The position numbers were made by a program, and so were the translations under genes. 64,000 nucleotides of DNA from NCBI GenBank assembly GCA_963829135.1, contig CAWHHO010000008.1, forward strand, positions 937,044-1,001,043, written 5' to 3'. Under the pieces are notes generated by a model, which was not told where the DNA came from, made no database searches, and was given only the letters and a program-made list of their open reading frames with translations. Within the stretch, counting starts at the first letter, position 1, and every line of letters starts with the position of its first letter. This DNA is from Kumtagia sp963829135 (GTDB taxonomy: Bacteria > Pseudomonadota > Alphaproteobacteria > Rhizobiales > Rhizobiaceae). Positions 55,713 through 64,000 of this stretch are shown in pieces.

Positions 55713-56753
55713 TCATGTTGGCAGCGAGAAGCTCAGCGTCACAGCCGTTCCGGTAGAGCGAGATTCATAAGCAACCTCGGCGTTGATCCCTTTTGCCATA
55801 GCCTTGACGATGCGGGTGCCCAACCCAGTTCCCTTCACCGTATTGTCGTTGGTCCCGACACCGTCATCTTCAACGGTTAGCAATGCACGACCACCACCGT
55901 CTTCGGCCAGGCGCACGCGCACCTCGCCGGACGTGCGCGGATAGGCGTATTTGAATGCGTTGGTAACCAATTCGGTAACAATGACGCCGAGATTGATTGT
56001 GGCGTCGGTGCCCAAGGTCAGCGGGGCGAGATCGCTGATGAGGATAGCGCCATGCCCCTGCCCATGCATCGAACCGCTCAGGTTTTCGAGCAAGCCGCCG
56101 AGATATTCATCGAGGTCGACGATCCCAACAGAGCGTGACGTATAGAGGCGCTTGTGCACCGAGGATATGGCGAAGATCCTCGCCTGGGTTTCGGCAAGTG
56201 CATCTTTCGCGCCCTGATCTGTCAGGGCATTGGCCTGCAAGCTCACCAGCGAGCTTACCATTGCAAGACTGTTTGCGACGCGGTGGTTGACCTCCGCAAG
56301 CAACAGCTCGGCGCGATCGCGCGCGGCACGAACCTCCGCCTCGGCCGCTTCCTTCTCAGCGACTAGTCGGGCTTTGGCCACCGCCTGTTCGAGAGCGGAT
56401 GCCAGGAGCGTTATGAAATCGTCTCCGATCGTCTTCGGTACAAAATCGCTGGCGCCAGCCTTAAGCGCGGCAACAGCAACACTCATCTCCGAAGATCCCG
56501 TGACATACACAACGGGGGGTACGCCTGTGCGAGAAGCAAGCCTTCCTAGAAATTCGAGGCCGGTGTCCGCGGCAAAATAGTGGTCGAGGGCCAGGACATC
56601 GAACCCGCCTTCTTCGAGACGACTCAATGCGTCGCCCGGCCCGGACGCATGCACGACGACGAACCCCAGCCGTCCCAGCCTCTTCTGGACGAGACGCGCT
56701 AACGCGTCGTCGTCGTCAATGTAAAGGACGCTGGTGGATGCTATCGACTGCAT
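55713..56753 (-). CDS. Response-regulator/HisKA_2-type histidine kinase hybrid
   Basis: 346 residues. N-terminal receiver domain (SVLYIDDDDALARLVQKRLG, phospho-acceptor Asp in VLALDHYF, Lys region DFVPKTIGDDF) is followed by a histidine kinase of the HisKA_2 type with AEVNHRVANSLAMVSSLVSL (His acceptor in the H box) and an ATPase domain (LVTNAFKYAYPRTSGEV, VEDDGVGTND, GTGLGTRIV). A soluble relay component. It starts five bases after the single receiver gene. Confidence 0.92.
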   Translation of the reverse strand: MQSIASTSVLYIDDDDALARLVQKRLGRLGFVVVHASGPGDALSRLEEGGFDVLALDHYFAADTGLEFLGRLASRTGVPPVVYVTGSSEMSVAVAALKAGASDFVPKTIGDDFITLLASALEQAVAKARLVAEKEAAEAEVRAARDRAELLLAEVNHRVANSLAMVSSLVSLQANALTDQGAKDALAETQARIFAISSVHKRLYTSRSVGIVDLDEYLGGLLENLSGSMHGQGHGAILISDLAPLTLGTDATINLGVIVTELVTNAFKYAYPRTSGEVRVRLAEDGGGRALLTVEDDGVGTNDNTVKGTGLGTRIVKAMAKGINAEVAYESRSTGTAVTLSFSLPT

Positions 56754-56758
56754 TTAGA

Positions 56759-57205
56759 TCAGGCTGTTTCCGGTATCTGAATGACGGTGAACAGGAGGCC
56801 AAGCTGGCGTATGGCGTTAGCAAAGCCCTCGTACCCTACCGGCTTGGTGATGTACACGTTTGCGCCAAGATCGTAGCAGCGCTGAATTTCGCGGCTGTCG
56901 TCCGTGGTGGTCAGCACCACAACTGGGATACGCTTCAAATGCGTGTTTGCCTTGATGCGCTGCAGGATATCGATACCCGTCATGTCGGGGAGGTTAAGGT
57001 CGAGCAGCACGAGGAGATGCCGACCGATGCTTACCTCTCCAGAACCGTCTGGACCGAGCAGATAGGACAGCGCCGTCGTACCATTGGCGAAAGCTTCAAT
57101 GTCGTTATTTACCCCCGCGCGGCGGATATTCTTCTCGATGAGTCGGGCATGCCCTTCATCGTCTTCTATCATGACGATTGTGACCGGTTTACCAGCGTGG
57201 CTCAT
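56759..57205 (-). CDS. Single-domain response regulator (Rcp1-like)
   Basis: 148 residues. Receiver domain only: IVMIEDDEGHARLIEKNIRR, phospho-acceptor in LLVLLDLNLPDMTGIDILQR, VVLTTTDDSREIQRCYDLGA and YITKPVGYEGFANAI. This pattern is characteristic of Rcp1-type regulators partnered with sensor kinases. It overlaps the upstream kinase stop by four bases (ATGA). Confidence 0.94.
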   Translation of the reverse strand: MSHAGKPVTIVMIEDDEGHARLIEKNIRRAGVNNDIEAFANGTTALSYLLGPDGSGEVSIGRHLLVLLDLNLPDMTGIDILQRIKANTHLKRIPVVVLTTTDDSREIQRCYDLGANVYITKPVGYEGFANAIRQLGLLFTVIQIPETA

Positions 57206-58698
57206 CCCAAGGTACTTTCGGTGATTGTTAGGCTGAGCGGCAGGTCTATCGTGAAAGTTGTACCAACGTCGAGCGCTGATTTGACGCTGATGTTGCCGCC
57301 AATCCTTCGCACGACTGCTCGTACGTGCGCGAGGCCAATGCCTTCACCAGGCTGGTCTTGTGCTCCTGATCGCCGAAAGAGCTCGAAGATGCGCTCTGCG
57401 TCTTGTTCGGCGATGCCGCGGCCATTATCCTCGATATCGATAACGACTCGGCCAGTAAGCATTACTTTGGAGCTTATATTGATCCGCAGCAATCTTTCGC
57501 AGGACCGGTATTTCACGGCATTATCAAGAAGATTGGCGAAGACTTGCTCAAGCGAAAGGCGGTCCAACTCGATGTTGGCGATGCCGAGATCGACATGGAT
57601 CTCTCCACCCGCTTCCTTGACCCTATGTCGGAAGGTGGACGCGGCGTTTTCGATGATGTCAGCGAGATCGAGGGCTTCAAGCCGCAACGGCCTGCGGCCC
57701 TCGCGCGCAAGCTGAAGGATCGCGTTGATAAGACTGTCCATCTTGCGAGTCGACGAACGAATAAAGGCGATAGCTTCCGGCAAGTCCTCCGCGGCAGCCG
57801 TCCTGGCACTGACGACTAGTGGATCAGACAGGTCGGAGCCGATACCTGATTTTTCGATTAAAGCCTGCAGGCTAGCGGCGCCCGTTTCGAGTTCGCTGGT
57901 AAAGCCCATGATATTGACCAAAGGCGCGCGCAGATCATGAGTGACGATATATGCGAAACGCTGGATCTCCTCATTGGCTCGCAAGAGGTCAGCTGTGCGG
58001 TGCAGGACCCGATCCTCCAGTCCGCTATTCAGCGCTGCAAGATCCCGGTGCACCGCATTGAGTTCCCGCGTATGCCGTACTACAGACGCCCACGCGAAAC
58101 TCACAATGATGACGATCGCTATGCCGCCAGTAATTGTGATCCCTCGCAACCAAGCGAAATAAGCCCGCTGCTCCGCGACACGTTCCGTCAGCCGATCGTC
58201 AGCGGCGAGGATGATGCCATTAAAGAAGACGTTGGCCTCGTCCATCAGCGTCTTGCCGCGATTGGAACCGACAATAGCAGAGACCTCATCGTCCTTTCGC
58301 TGACGCTTTAGTGCGATGGTATTGTCGATCTCAAGAAATTTCTCTTCTATGATTAATTTAAGCCAGTCGAGAGAGGCAGCTGCGGCAGGATCGCCGGCGA
58401 GCAGCCGCTGAAGCCTTTCAAACCGGCGCAGCGCGAGCGATTTCGCCGTGTCATAAGGCGCAAGGTAGATCTCATTGCCGTTATAGATGAAGCCGCGTTG
58501 GCTGGATTCCGCGGCGAGTAATGAATTTCGAACATCGACAGCAATGCTTCGCGCATCACGCGCGGCAAGCACTTCGTCGAAGCTGGTACGTGCGCGCTCC
58601 GCGAGCAAGTACGCGGCTGCAACGATGCCTATCAACACAAGAAATCCGGCGGCAAGCAGCACACTGCTTGAACGCACAACAGTGGCGCTAGTTGGCAT
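57202..58698 (-). CDS. CHASE3-domain sensor histidine kinase
   Basis: About 498 residues. A membrane helix (VLLAAGFLVLIGIVAAAYLL), an extracellular CHASE3-type domain (ARDARSIAVDVRNSLLAAES, SQRGFIYNGNEIYLAPYD), a second helix (GITITGGIAIVIIVSFAW), a coiled-coil and dimerisation helix with the H box RFAYIVTHDLRAPLVNIMGF, and an ATPase domain (LEQVFANLLDNAVKYRS, DIEDNGRGIAEQDAERIFEL). It senses an outside signal. The start ATG 58698 is chosen from the helix position; the ribosome-binding site is weak. Confidence 0.92.
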   Translation of the reverse strand: MPTSATVVRSSSVLLAAGFLVLIGIVAAAYLLAERARTSFDEVLAARDARSIAVDVRNSLLAAESSQRGFIYNGNEIYLAPYDTAKSLALRRFERLQRLLAGDPAAAASLDWLKLIIEEKFLEIDNTIALKRQRKDDEVSAIVGSNRGKTLMDEANVFFNGIILAADDRLTERVAEQRAYFAWLRGITITGGIAIVIIVSFAWASVVRHTRELNAVHRDLAALNSGLEDRVLHRTADLLRANEEIQRFAYIVTHDLRAPLVNIMGFTSELETGAASLQALIEKSGIGSDLSDPLVVSARTAAAEDLPEAIAFIRSSTRKMDSLINAILQLAREGRRPLRLEALDLADIIENAASTFRHRVKEAGGEIHVDLGIANIELDRLSLEQVFANLLDNAVKYRSCERLLRINISSKVMLTGRVVIDIEDNGRGIAEQDAERIFELFRRSGAQDQPGEGIGLAHVRAVVRRIGGNISVKSALDVGTTFTIDLPLSLTITESTLG

Positions 58699-58920
58699 GC
58701 CTACTAGTTCAATCTCGCTGGGCTCATAGTGACCGTCGGACTCGGACTGTGTTCTCGCAGCTGTTACCACAATCCGAGCCACCTTAGGGTGATCTCTCCC
58801 GTTTGCCGACAAGTTTGTCAAATCGGCAGATGCGAGATGCGGCCTGCGCCCGCGTAAAAGCCTTATTGCATGCTCTCCGTTGGAGTAATGCCGCACCCGC
58901 GCAGCGCTTAGCACCTGCCC

Positions 58921-59265
58921 TTAGTGGGGCTCGTGGTAGGACACTACTCGACGGTTGCTGTTTCCGAATGGCCTTAAGCGAGGCGGCTCGGCGACTCCTG
59001 CAGCTTTCCTGGGGACATAGCCGCGCCTTCTCTTCACGCGCAGCAGTGCGAGAAACAGCTCGACGGCTTCCCGCTCTTCGTAAAACGAATGCTGTACCGT
59101 CCTGCCGATGCTTCCTATCCTTCCCCAACGACGAATAAGGCACGGGTGACCGAAGAGCGTCTCTTCGATCGACATGGCATAGAAGCGCGCCATGTTCTGA
59201 GGCATGTCGCTACGTTCGATACAGAGGCTATAGCGCTGCGTGATCATATCGGCAGGATCACGCAA
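58921..59265 (-). CDS. WGR domain protein
   Basis: Up to 114 residues. The WGR-type pattern is visible as FYAMSIEETLFGHPCLIRRW, GRIGSIGRTVQHSFYEERE and AVELFLALLRVKRRRGY. WGR domains occur in bacterial and eukaryotic nucleic-acid enzymes (including PARP), and short stand-alone versions are frequent in rhizobia with unknown function. Start 59265 or ATG 59247 (MITQRY). Confidence 0.75.
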   Translation of the reverse strand: MRDPADMITQRYSLCIERSDMPQNMARFYAMSIEETLFGHPCLIRRWGRIGSIGRTVQHSFYEEREAVELFLALLRVKRRRGYVPRKAAGVAEPPRLRPFGNSNRRVVSYHEPH

Positions 59266-59620
59266 ACGAGGGTATGACGTCTAATGATAGGTTTGAATTA
59301 ATAACTGCAGAGCGATTCATTTGTGTGATGGATCGACCACCAAGACACCGGCGTTGCGAAGGTAGATAGGCAAACACGCAGGCCAAGCTTTGAGCGTTGG
59401 TGCCGCGCATGATCTCAGAAGAGATCCATTCGCGCTACGCACAAGTAAATCGGATCAAATCATCACCCTCGCGCCTGTGCGGCGTCAGCAGCCGCCGCCC
59501 GCGAGCCGTACGCGCTCCCAAAAGCGCCGTAGTGTGTGCCGCCGAGGAAATCAGACGAAGTAGGCAGACGAAGTAGGCAGACGAAGTAGGCAGACGAAGT
59601 AGGCAGGAAATACTAAATGA
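59266..59620. other. Intergenic region with 13-bp tandem repeats
   Basis: About 350 bases between the WGR gene and the relaxase remnant. Apart from the direct repeats at 59552-59606, no gene or other element is supported. Confidence 0.45.
59552..59606. repeat. 13-bp direct repeat array, four full copies
   Basis: CAGACGAAGTAGG repeats four times without a mismatch (59552-59603), followed by a partial copy (CAG). It sits just before the point where the relaxase frame begins without a start codon. Confidence 0.95.
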
Positions 59621-61832
59621 ATACTTCGCCGCGTCGACACCCGTCAAACCGCCGCTTGTCCCGGCAAGGCCGATCACATCATTGACCCGCGTTTTCGGCA
59701 CGATGGCAGCAGCGAGCTCACGTCCCGACAGGTTTCGCGGCTGGCAAGGGAATGGTCCGAGGGGTGGCGCGGCAAAATCGAAAACGGCAATTCCGTGCAC
59801 ATGGTCATGTCGTTTCCGAAAGGCTCGGACCTCGACAAAGTGTCCGCTGTCGTGCGCGCCGTCACCGAGGATCTGCTAGGGCAGGGGACCGGGCGCTGGA
59901 ACTACATCGTCGGGATTCACACCGACCGCGACCATCCCCACGCCCATATAATCGTCGATCGCCGGAACGACGCCAACGAGCTGTTCTATTTCTCGAAGGC
60001 ACGGCGAGTTCACCTACGATCGGTTCAAGGACGCTATGGTTGCCTATGGCAAGGAAGTTGGAATCGAGATGGTGAACACCAGCCGCCTTTCGCGCGGCCT
60101 GGTTGACCAGCCCTATTCCGATATCGACCTTCGCAACACGACGCGGGGCGTATTGCTCGAGCACGGCAAAGCGCCGCTGAACAATGACCCGCCCAAACGG
60201 CCCAGCTATTTTGCTCGAATCGCGACCGAAAGCGGCGAGAAGACCGTGTGGGGAGCCGGTCTGAAGGATGCCATTCGCGACGCCGGCGTGCAAGTAGGGC
60301 AGGGGATTGCAGTCACCAATGCCGGCAAACAAGTCGGCGACTACACCCGCAAGGGGCAGACGGTCGCCTTCACCCGAACACAATGGGAGGTGCGGGCGAT
60401 AGACCCCGGTCACCCGCTTGAGCGTGCTCCGGCCGGTGAAAGTCTCAGCAGGACCGCGCAGCAGATCGCCGCCTACGTCAACGAATACCGAGCGGTCAGC
60501 GAAATGGCCGACCGCTTCGGATATTCGGCCCTGGCTCACGCCATGGCTGCAGCCGCTCAATCCCTAGAACGCCTTGAACCCCTTGAGACGAAAGGAAACG
60601 ACGCAGTGCCTAACGATGCCCAAATCCGGGTCGATCAAACCCAATTTGAAGAGCGACTTGCCGCCATGCAGAAGTCGCTGGAGGAACTTGACCACCGTAT
60701 CCGGCAAGCTCCGCCCGAGCTGCGGCCGGAACTCGACCAGCGGTTCAATGTCATCCTTAAGGATGCGCAGGAATTGCGGCCACTGGGCGAAGAAACCCAA
60801 TCGCTCAGCGAGCCGGCGGCGGACAGCATCTATTCGCCCCGCACAGCGAGCGAATTGGCGCAGTCCATCAAGGACGGTCCGGCCGAGAGGCTGGCGAATG
60901 CGCTCAAGGACACAGGCCTTGACGCCAACGAGATCGCTGCGCGCATCGACCTTACGGCGAAGAATGCGGCCCTCGAAATGCAGTGGGTGGAGCGCGACAT
61001 GCGGGCAGTCGCTCACGCGCATGGCTTCGATATGTCCACAGAGGCAGGCCTGGCACGCACCCAGGAAAAGACGGGGGAGATCTACGACCGGATTGAGCAT
61101 ACCCTTGGCCTACGCCAGGAGCTTGTTCAGGGTTCCGGGCAAGAGCTGGATCGCAACGATCTGATTTCGCGCCACGGCATTGCCAACGTCGAAAAAGCAG
61201 AATCGGCATTCGAGGAGTATGAAGCCGCGGACAAGAATTTAGAGCTTGCTCTGCTCGGGCGGGCTGAACCGCAAGAATTGCCGGAAGGCGGCTATGGCTA
61301 TGTATCGCGTTCCCAAGCGGAGATAGACCGCGACAACCAGGCGCTGACGAGAGCGGAACGGAGGCTTGAGCAAGCTACCGACCGGATCGTTTCGCTCGTA
61401 ACTGAGGGCAACGGGGCAGCTCGTGAAATGGCTATGTCCGACCAGGCGCTGCGATACGAGTTTGCACGGCGGAATGTCGAGCTTTCACAGACGGACGATC
61501 GGACCAAAGCGCTGGACGACGCCAAAGCGCTCGTGGCCCAGGGGTCGCTATCCAGCGACGAGGCACGCCGATTGCGCGAGAATGTTGAAAAGGCGCTTGG
61601 ACCGGAAGCCGTCACTGCGATGCAGCGAGGGGAGGGGGTCCAGATCCCCGGCCTGGACGAAGCAAAGTCGCGTGACTTTGCCGTTGCTTACCTCAAGGCC
61701 GACGAGCAGTGGGGCCGCAACCACAGCGATGCGCTCTCGCAGCACAACGCTGCAGCCGCACAGCTGGAGCAGGAACAGCGCCGTCAGCGCGAGGCACGCG
61801 GGCAGGAGCTACGCGGCCACGACTTTGATTGA
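59621..61832 (+). pseudogene. Conjugative relaxase lacking its N-terminus, frameshifted
   Basis: Frame from 59621 has no start codon and opens inside a relaxase: GSSELTSRQVSRLAREWSEG, MSFPKGSDLDKVSAVVRAV and the MOB-type HTDRDHPHAHIIV (motif III His cluster), then slips by one base near 60002. It continues as GEFTYDRFKDAMVAYGKEVG and a long helical tail (LDEAKSRDFAVAYLKADEQW, QLEQEQRRQREARGQEL) to the stop at 61832. The N-terminal region with the nicking Tyr is absent, so it cannot nick oriT. It belongs with the TraG fragment that follows. Confidence 0.82.
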
Positions 61833-61857
61833 TGCATCGGCAGGATTTGAGAATAGC

Positions 61858-62811
61858 ATGACCATTCCCGAAGGCCGACTACGCCAACTAGGCGGCATCC
61901 TCTTAATCGCGTTGTTCACGCTGTTGATCGGCTACGTCCTGGCCTGCGGGTATGCTCAATTCCGCTTCGGCCTGCACAAGCTTGACCTTCTCTATGTCGC
62001 CAAGAACTACGGAGCGATAAAGGTCACGGATTACCGAGCCTATCTTTCCATCAACCTCATCCTTGCCATCTCTGCACTCAGCGGGCTCGCCCTGGGCGGC
62101 AAGATCGTATCGGAAGGGCTGACCAGGTTTGCCAACACCCACTGGCAGACACCGCGCGAAATGAAGCAGCGCCGGTTCTTTGCAAACCCTGGGCTTGGCT
62201 TCGTTCTCGGCAAGATGGGCACTCCGGCGTCGGGCAAGCCGTTCATCGTGTCGGCCGATCACCCGCATTGCCTTGTTGTCGCGCCCACCGGGCGCGGCAA
62301 GGGCGTCGGCTTTGTCATTCCGAACCTTCTCACCTTCAAGGGCAGCGCCGTGGCCCTGGACGTGAAGGGCGAGAATTTCGACAAGACAAGCCGCCACCGT
62401 CAGAAGCAAGGCGACAAGGTCTATCGCTTCGCTCCCACCGATTGGTCAAAGGGCTCCCACCGCTACAACCCGCTGGCGCGTGTCATGCGGATGGAGAACC
62501 CGGCCCAACGCATGATGGAGCTCCAGAAAATCGCCTCGCTCTTCCTTCAGGCGAAAGGGCAGGGGGCTGAGGAGTTCCTTCCAGGCGCGACGGATATCTT
62601 TGTGGCGTGCGGCATGTACGCCTACGAAAAGAGCAAGGTCACGCTGGGCGAAATTTACCGTTATGCCGTCCAGGGCGAGGAGCCCAAGACGCAGTACGCA
62701 TTCTACGCCCGAGAAGCCAAAGACCCGTCCACCCGCATCATGTTCAACAAGCTGGCGAACATCACGGAGCGGACGCTTTCAGCCTATGTTTCGGTCTACA
62801 GTTCGGGATAG
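61858..62811 (+). pseudogene. traG: TraG/VirD4-type coupling protein, 3' half missing
   Basis: About 317 residues of a coupling ATPase. Start ATG 61858. Two N-terminal membrane helices (ILLIALFTLLIGYVLACGYA, LILAISALSGLALGG) and Walker A (VVAPTGRGKGVGFVIPNLL) with KGENFDKTSRHRQKQGDKV follow. It stops at 62811 right after TERTLSAYVSVYSSG, far short of the usual 600 plus residues; the Walker B and C-terminal domain are missing. It follows the relaxase by 25 bases, as in transfer regions of rhizobial islands. Truncated by a later event at about 62806. Confidence 0.85.
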
Positions 62812-63146
62812 TGGATACAGCCGTTCTGTCTTAGCTCGGCGCCGTTTAGCCCAAATATGTCATCCGTTGTCGTTTGAACTCCTAAAACGTCTCCAAGAGC
62901 GGTCAAACCCTCGCCCAGTTCCAGCAACTGAGCTACGAACCTATGTGTCTTGGCAGCGATGTGCTCTTCGGCATGATTAAATGCGGCGACTTGCGTGGAG
63001 TCCAACGCGAAATTGCGTGCGTGAATGATCTCGCGATCGGGTTTTGGCTTATACAATTCCCTCATCCCTACCTTGATCAGATTGCGACCCACCCTAACGC
63101 AGTCAGTAAAGCTCCATTGTCCAAGGTACGACGGACAGCAATCCAT
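62796..63146 (-). CDS. Unrecognised protein overlapping the TraG break
   Basis: Frame of 116 codons on the minus strand. Segments REIIHARNFALDSTQVAAFN and HAEEHIAAKTHRFVAQLLEL look like a soluble helical protein. No family is recognised. Its 3' end overlaps the truncated TraG gene by 16 bases, so it lies at the junction. It may be the continuation of the next frame, or a separate gene. Confidence 0.35.
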   Translation of the reverse strand: MDCCPSYLGQWSFTDCVRVGRNLIKVGMRELYKPKPDREIIHARNFALDSTQVAAFNHAEEHIAAKTHRFVAQLLELGEGLTALGDVLGVQTTTDDIFGLNGAELRQNGCIHYPEL

Positions 63147-63882
63147 TGCCCATGGAAGTTAGCCGGCGTTGTGTCGAAGAAACTGCTCTGTTCATACCGA
63201 ATAAGGAATGGTCGTCCAAGTAGACGGGCTCGATGCTTGTCAAAGCATCCGCCTTGGAGTGGGTCATCGGGTCAGTCATCCCGGGCCATGTCAATGCATC
63301 AGCAGTTTGTTTGGGGCACAGGTTGGGTGTGACCGCTGCTACTGACGCCCACACCTGGACGAGCAGGCCGCCCTTAAACTCCCTGATATCAAGCTCATAC
63401 CATCCATCTTGAGGAGCAAGGTCAATATGGGGCTCTCCGGCCATGAGAGCCCGCAGCGCCTGAATATCTGGCATGAGGGGCTTCGTAAAAGAAGGCCCTC
63501 ACCCCGTACGCTCCCCTCATCCATAGGTACCCTCGCAGATATTCGTTGGACATCGTCCATTGTACGTGTCGCTGAGCCGAGAAGTAGTGTTGGGTAAAAA
63601 TCTCCCCCTCGGCAACGCCGAATTCGGGCAGGGACAGATCGTCATAGAATATCCGCTGGTTAGTGTTACCCAGGCGATACCCAGCGCGGCGAGCGCGCTT
63701 TCCGGCACTGCAGCCATGATCATCTGGACAAATTCGCGGTGCGGCCCGTGAAGATCGTTGTCCCAACGAGCCGTTACCTCAACACGCAGCTGAGGATTGG
63801 CACCAGCCGGCTCCAGCAAGGCACGAAGCCTTTCAGGCAGCTTCGCTTCAGGAATCGGGAACTCGTCTAGATAGTCGATCAC
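63103..63882 (-). pseudogene. Unrecognised gene in three frames, coupled to an upstream gene
   Basis: A GTG start at 63882 overlaps the TGA of the preceding gene (GTGA). The first frame reads VIDYLDEFPIPEAKLPERLR and VEVTARWDNDLHGPHREFVQ. After a shift near 63690 it continues FYDDLSLPEFGVAEGEIFTQ, TMSNEYLRGYLWMRGAYGV and, after another near 63490, LMPDIQALRALMAGEPHIDL and APQDGWYELDIREFKGGLLV to 63103. Joined, it would be about 260 residues of a soluble protein. I cannot name the family; a toxin-immunity or effector cassette role would fit the coupling and the position next to a mobile element. Confidence 0.4.
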
Positions 63883-64000
63883 TTAGAAGCTGCTTTCAAT
63901 ATCAATCCGACTAAATGCAATCCGGAGTAGAAAGCCAACGACAGTCGCATCCCGAAGTTGCTCAACCGTCGCATGTCTATAGAGCTGCTACAAGCTATGT
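63879..64000 (-). CDS. 3' end of an upstream gene (partial)
   Basis: The minus-strand frame entering the window at 64000 encodes about 39 residues ending NFGMRLSLAFYSGLHLVGLI and LKAASK, with the stop at 63879-63881 overlapping the GTG start of the next gene. The C-terminus is hydrophobic. No identification is possible. Confidence 0.5.
   Translation of the reverse strand, partial: IACSSSIDMRRLSNFGMRLSLAFYSGLHLVGLILKAASK

Noticed and set aside
1..64000. CRISPR array, rRNA or tRNA genes
   Set aside because: Only one short tandem repeat (13 bp, four copies, no spacers) was found, and no typical T-loop or rRNA stretches were noticed on reading.

Overview
The window looks like chromosome of a Mesorhizobium-like member of the Phyllobacteriaceae (Alphaproteobacteria, Hyphomicrobiales). 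The reasons are GC-rich coding sequence, a dnaK-dnaJ-pmtA cluster with a rhizobial phosphatidylethanolamine N-methyltransferase, an intracellular PHB depolymerase, a cbb3 oxidase (fix-type) cluster, a likely DUF768 protein (a family I associate with Mesorhizobium), and relics of repABC plasmids and conjugative elements. No rRNA, tRNA or CRISPR array was seen.

Layout. 0.2-13.3 kb is mostly housekeeping, on the minus strand: a BTLCP peptidase, phaZ, then dnaK-dnaJ-pmtA-FMN reductase-pyrF-DUF1330-GNAT (heat-shock promoter at 8722-8753), an aldo-keto reductase, a broken NTP_transf_6 gene, and pheT with GFA and ASCH partners. 13.3-15.1 kb is a scar. The ASCH gene lost its 5' half and is joined to the 5' end of a plasmid repA, next to a decayed integrase and a DUF1403 fragment, so no pheS stands upstream of pheT. 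15.1-19.5 kb has a TIM44-like protein, a DUF1194 gene and a winged-helix/TPR gene, the last two frameshifted. 19.9-22.8 kb is an SDR/GlcG/NTF2-like group with an AraC regulator. 23.3-27.8 kb is a complete sugar ABC importer. 28.3-35.4 kb is ccoNOQP plus ccoI and ccoS, lacking ccoG and ccoH but carrying small membrane genes. 35.7-46.3 kb is a large sugar locus: ribose-type ABC importer, isomerase-like protein, GMC dehydrogenase with its small subunit, ROK regulator, a signal-less paralogue of the binding protein, and remnants of a Gfo/Idh gene and a LacI regulator. 46.4-53.9 kb is mixed: DUF768, App1-like phosphatase, OmpA/DUF4892, a papain-like protein with three zinc-ribbon-like repeats, a LuxR regulator and zwf. 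54.5-58.7 kb couples two sensor kinases and a response regulator to an orphan sugar-binding protein. 59.6-62.8 kb is a conjugation relic (relaxase without its N-terminus, TraG cut in half), followed by an unrecognised, translationally coupled, frameshifted gene set to the end.

How it works together. The heat-shock, PC-synthesis and pyrimidine genes appear to form one directional cluster. The 41-46 kb genes read as uptake (SBP-RbsA-RbsC) feeding a flavin dehydrogenase, probably of the glucoside 3-dehydrogenase type, and an isomerase/eliminase. Single-base frameshifts recur in accessory genes, while pheT, dnaK, ccoN and other core genes are intact. This could be true decay, uncorrected indels, or both; one (a run of five A at 40174-40178) is at a homopolymer and looks like a sequencing error.
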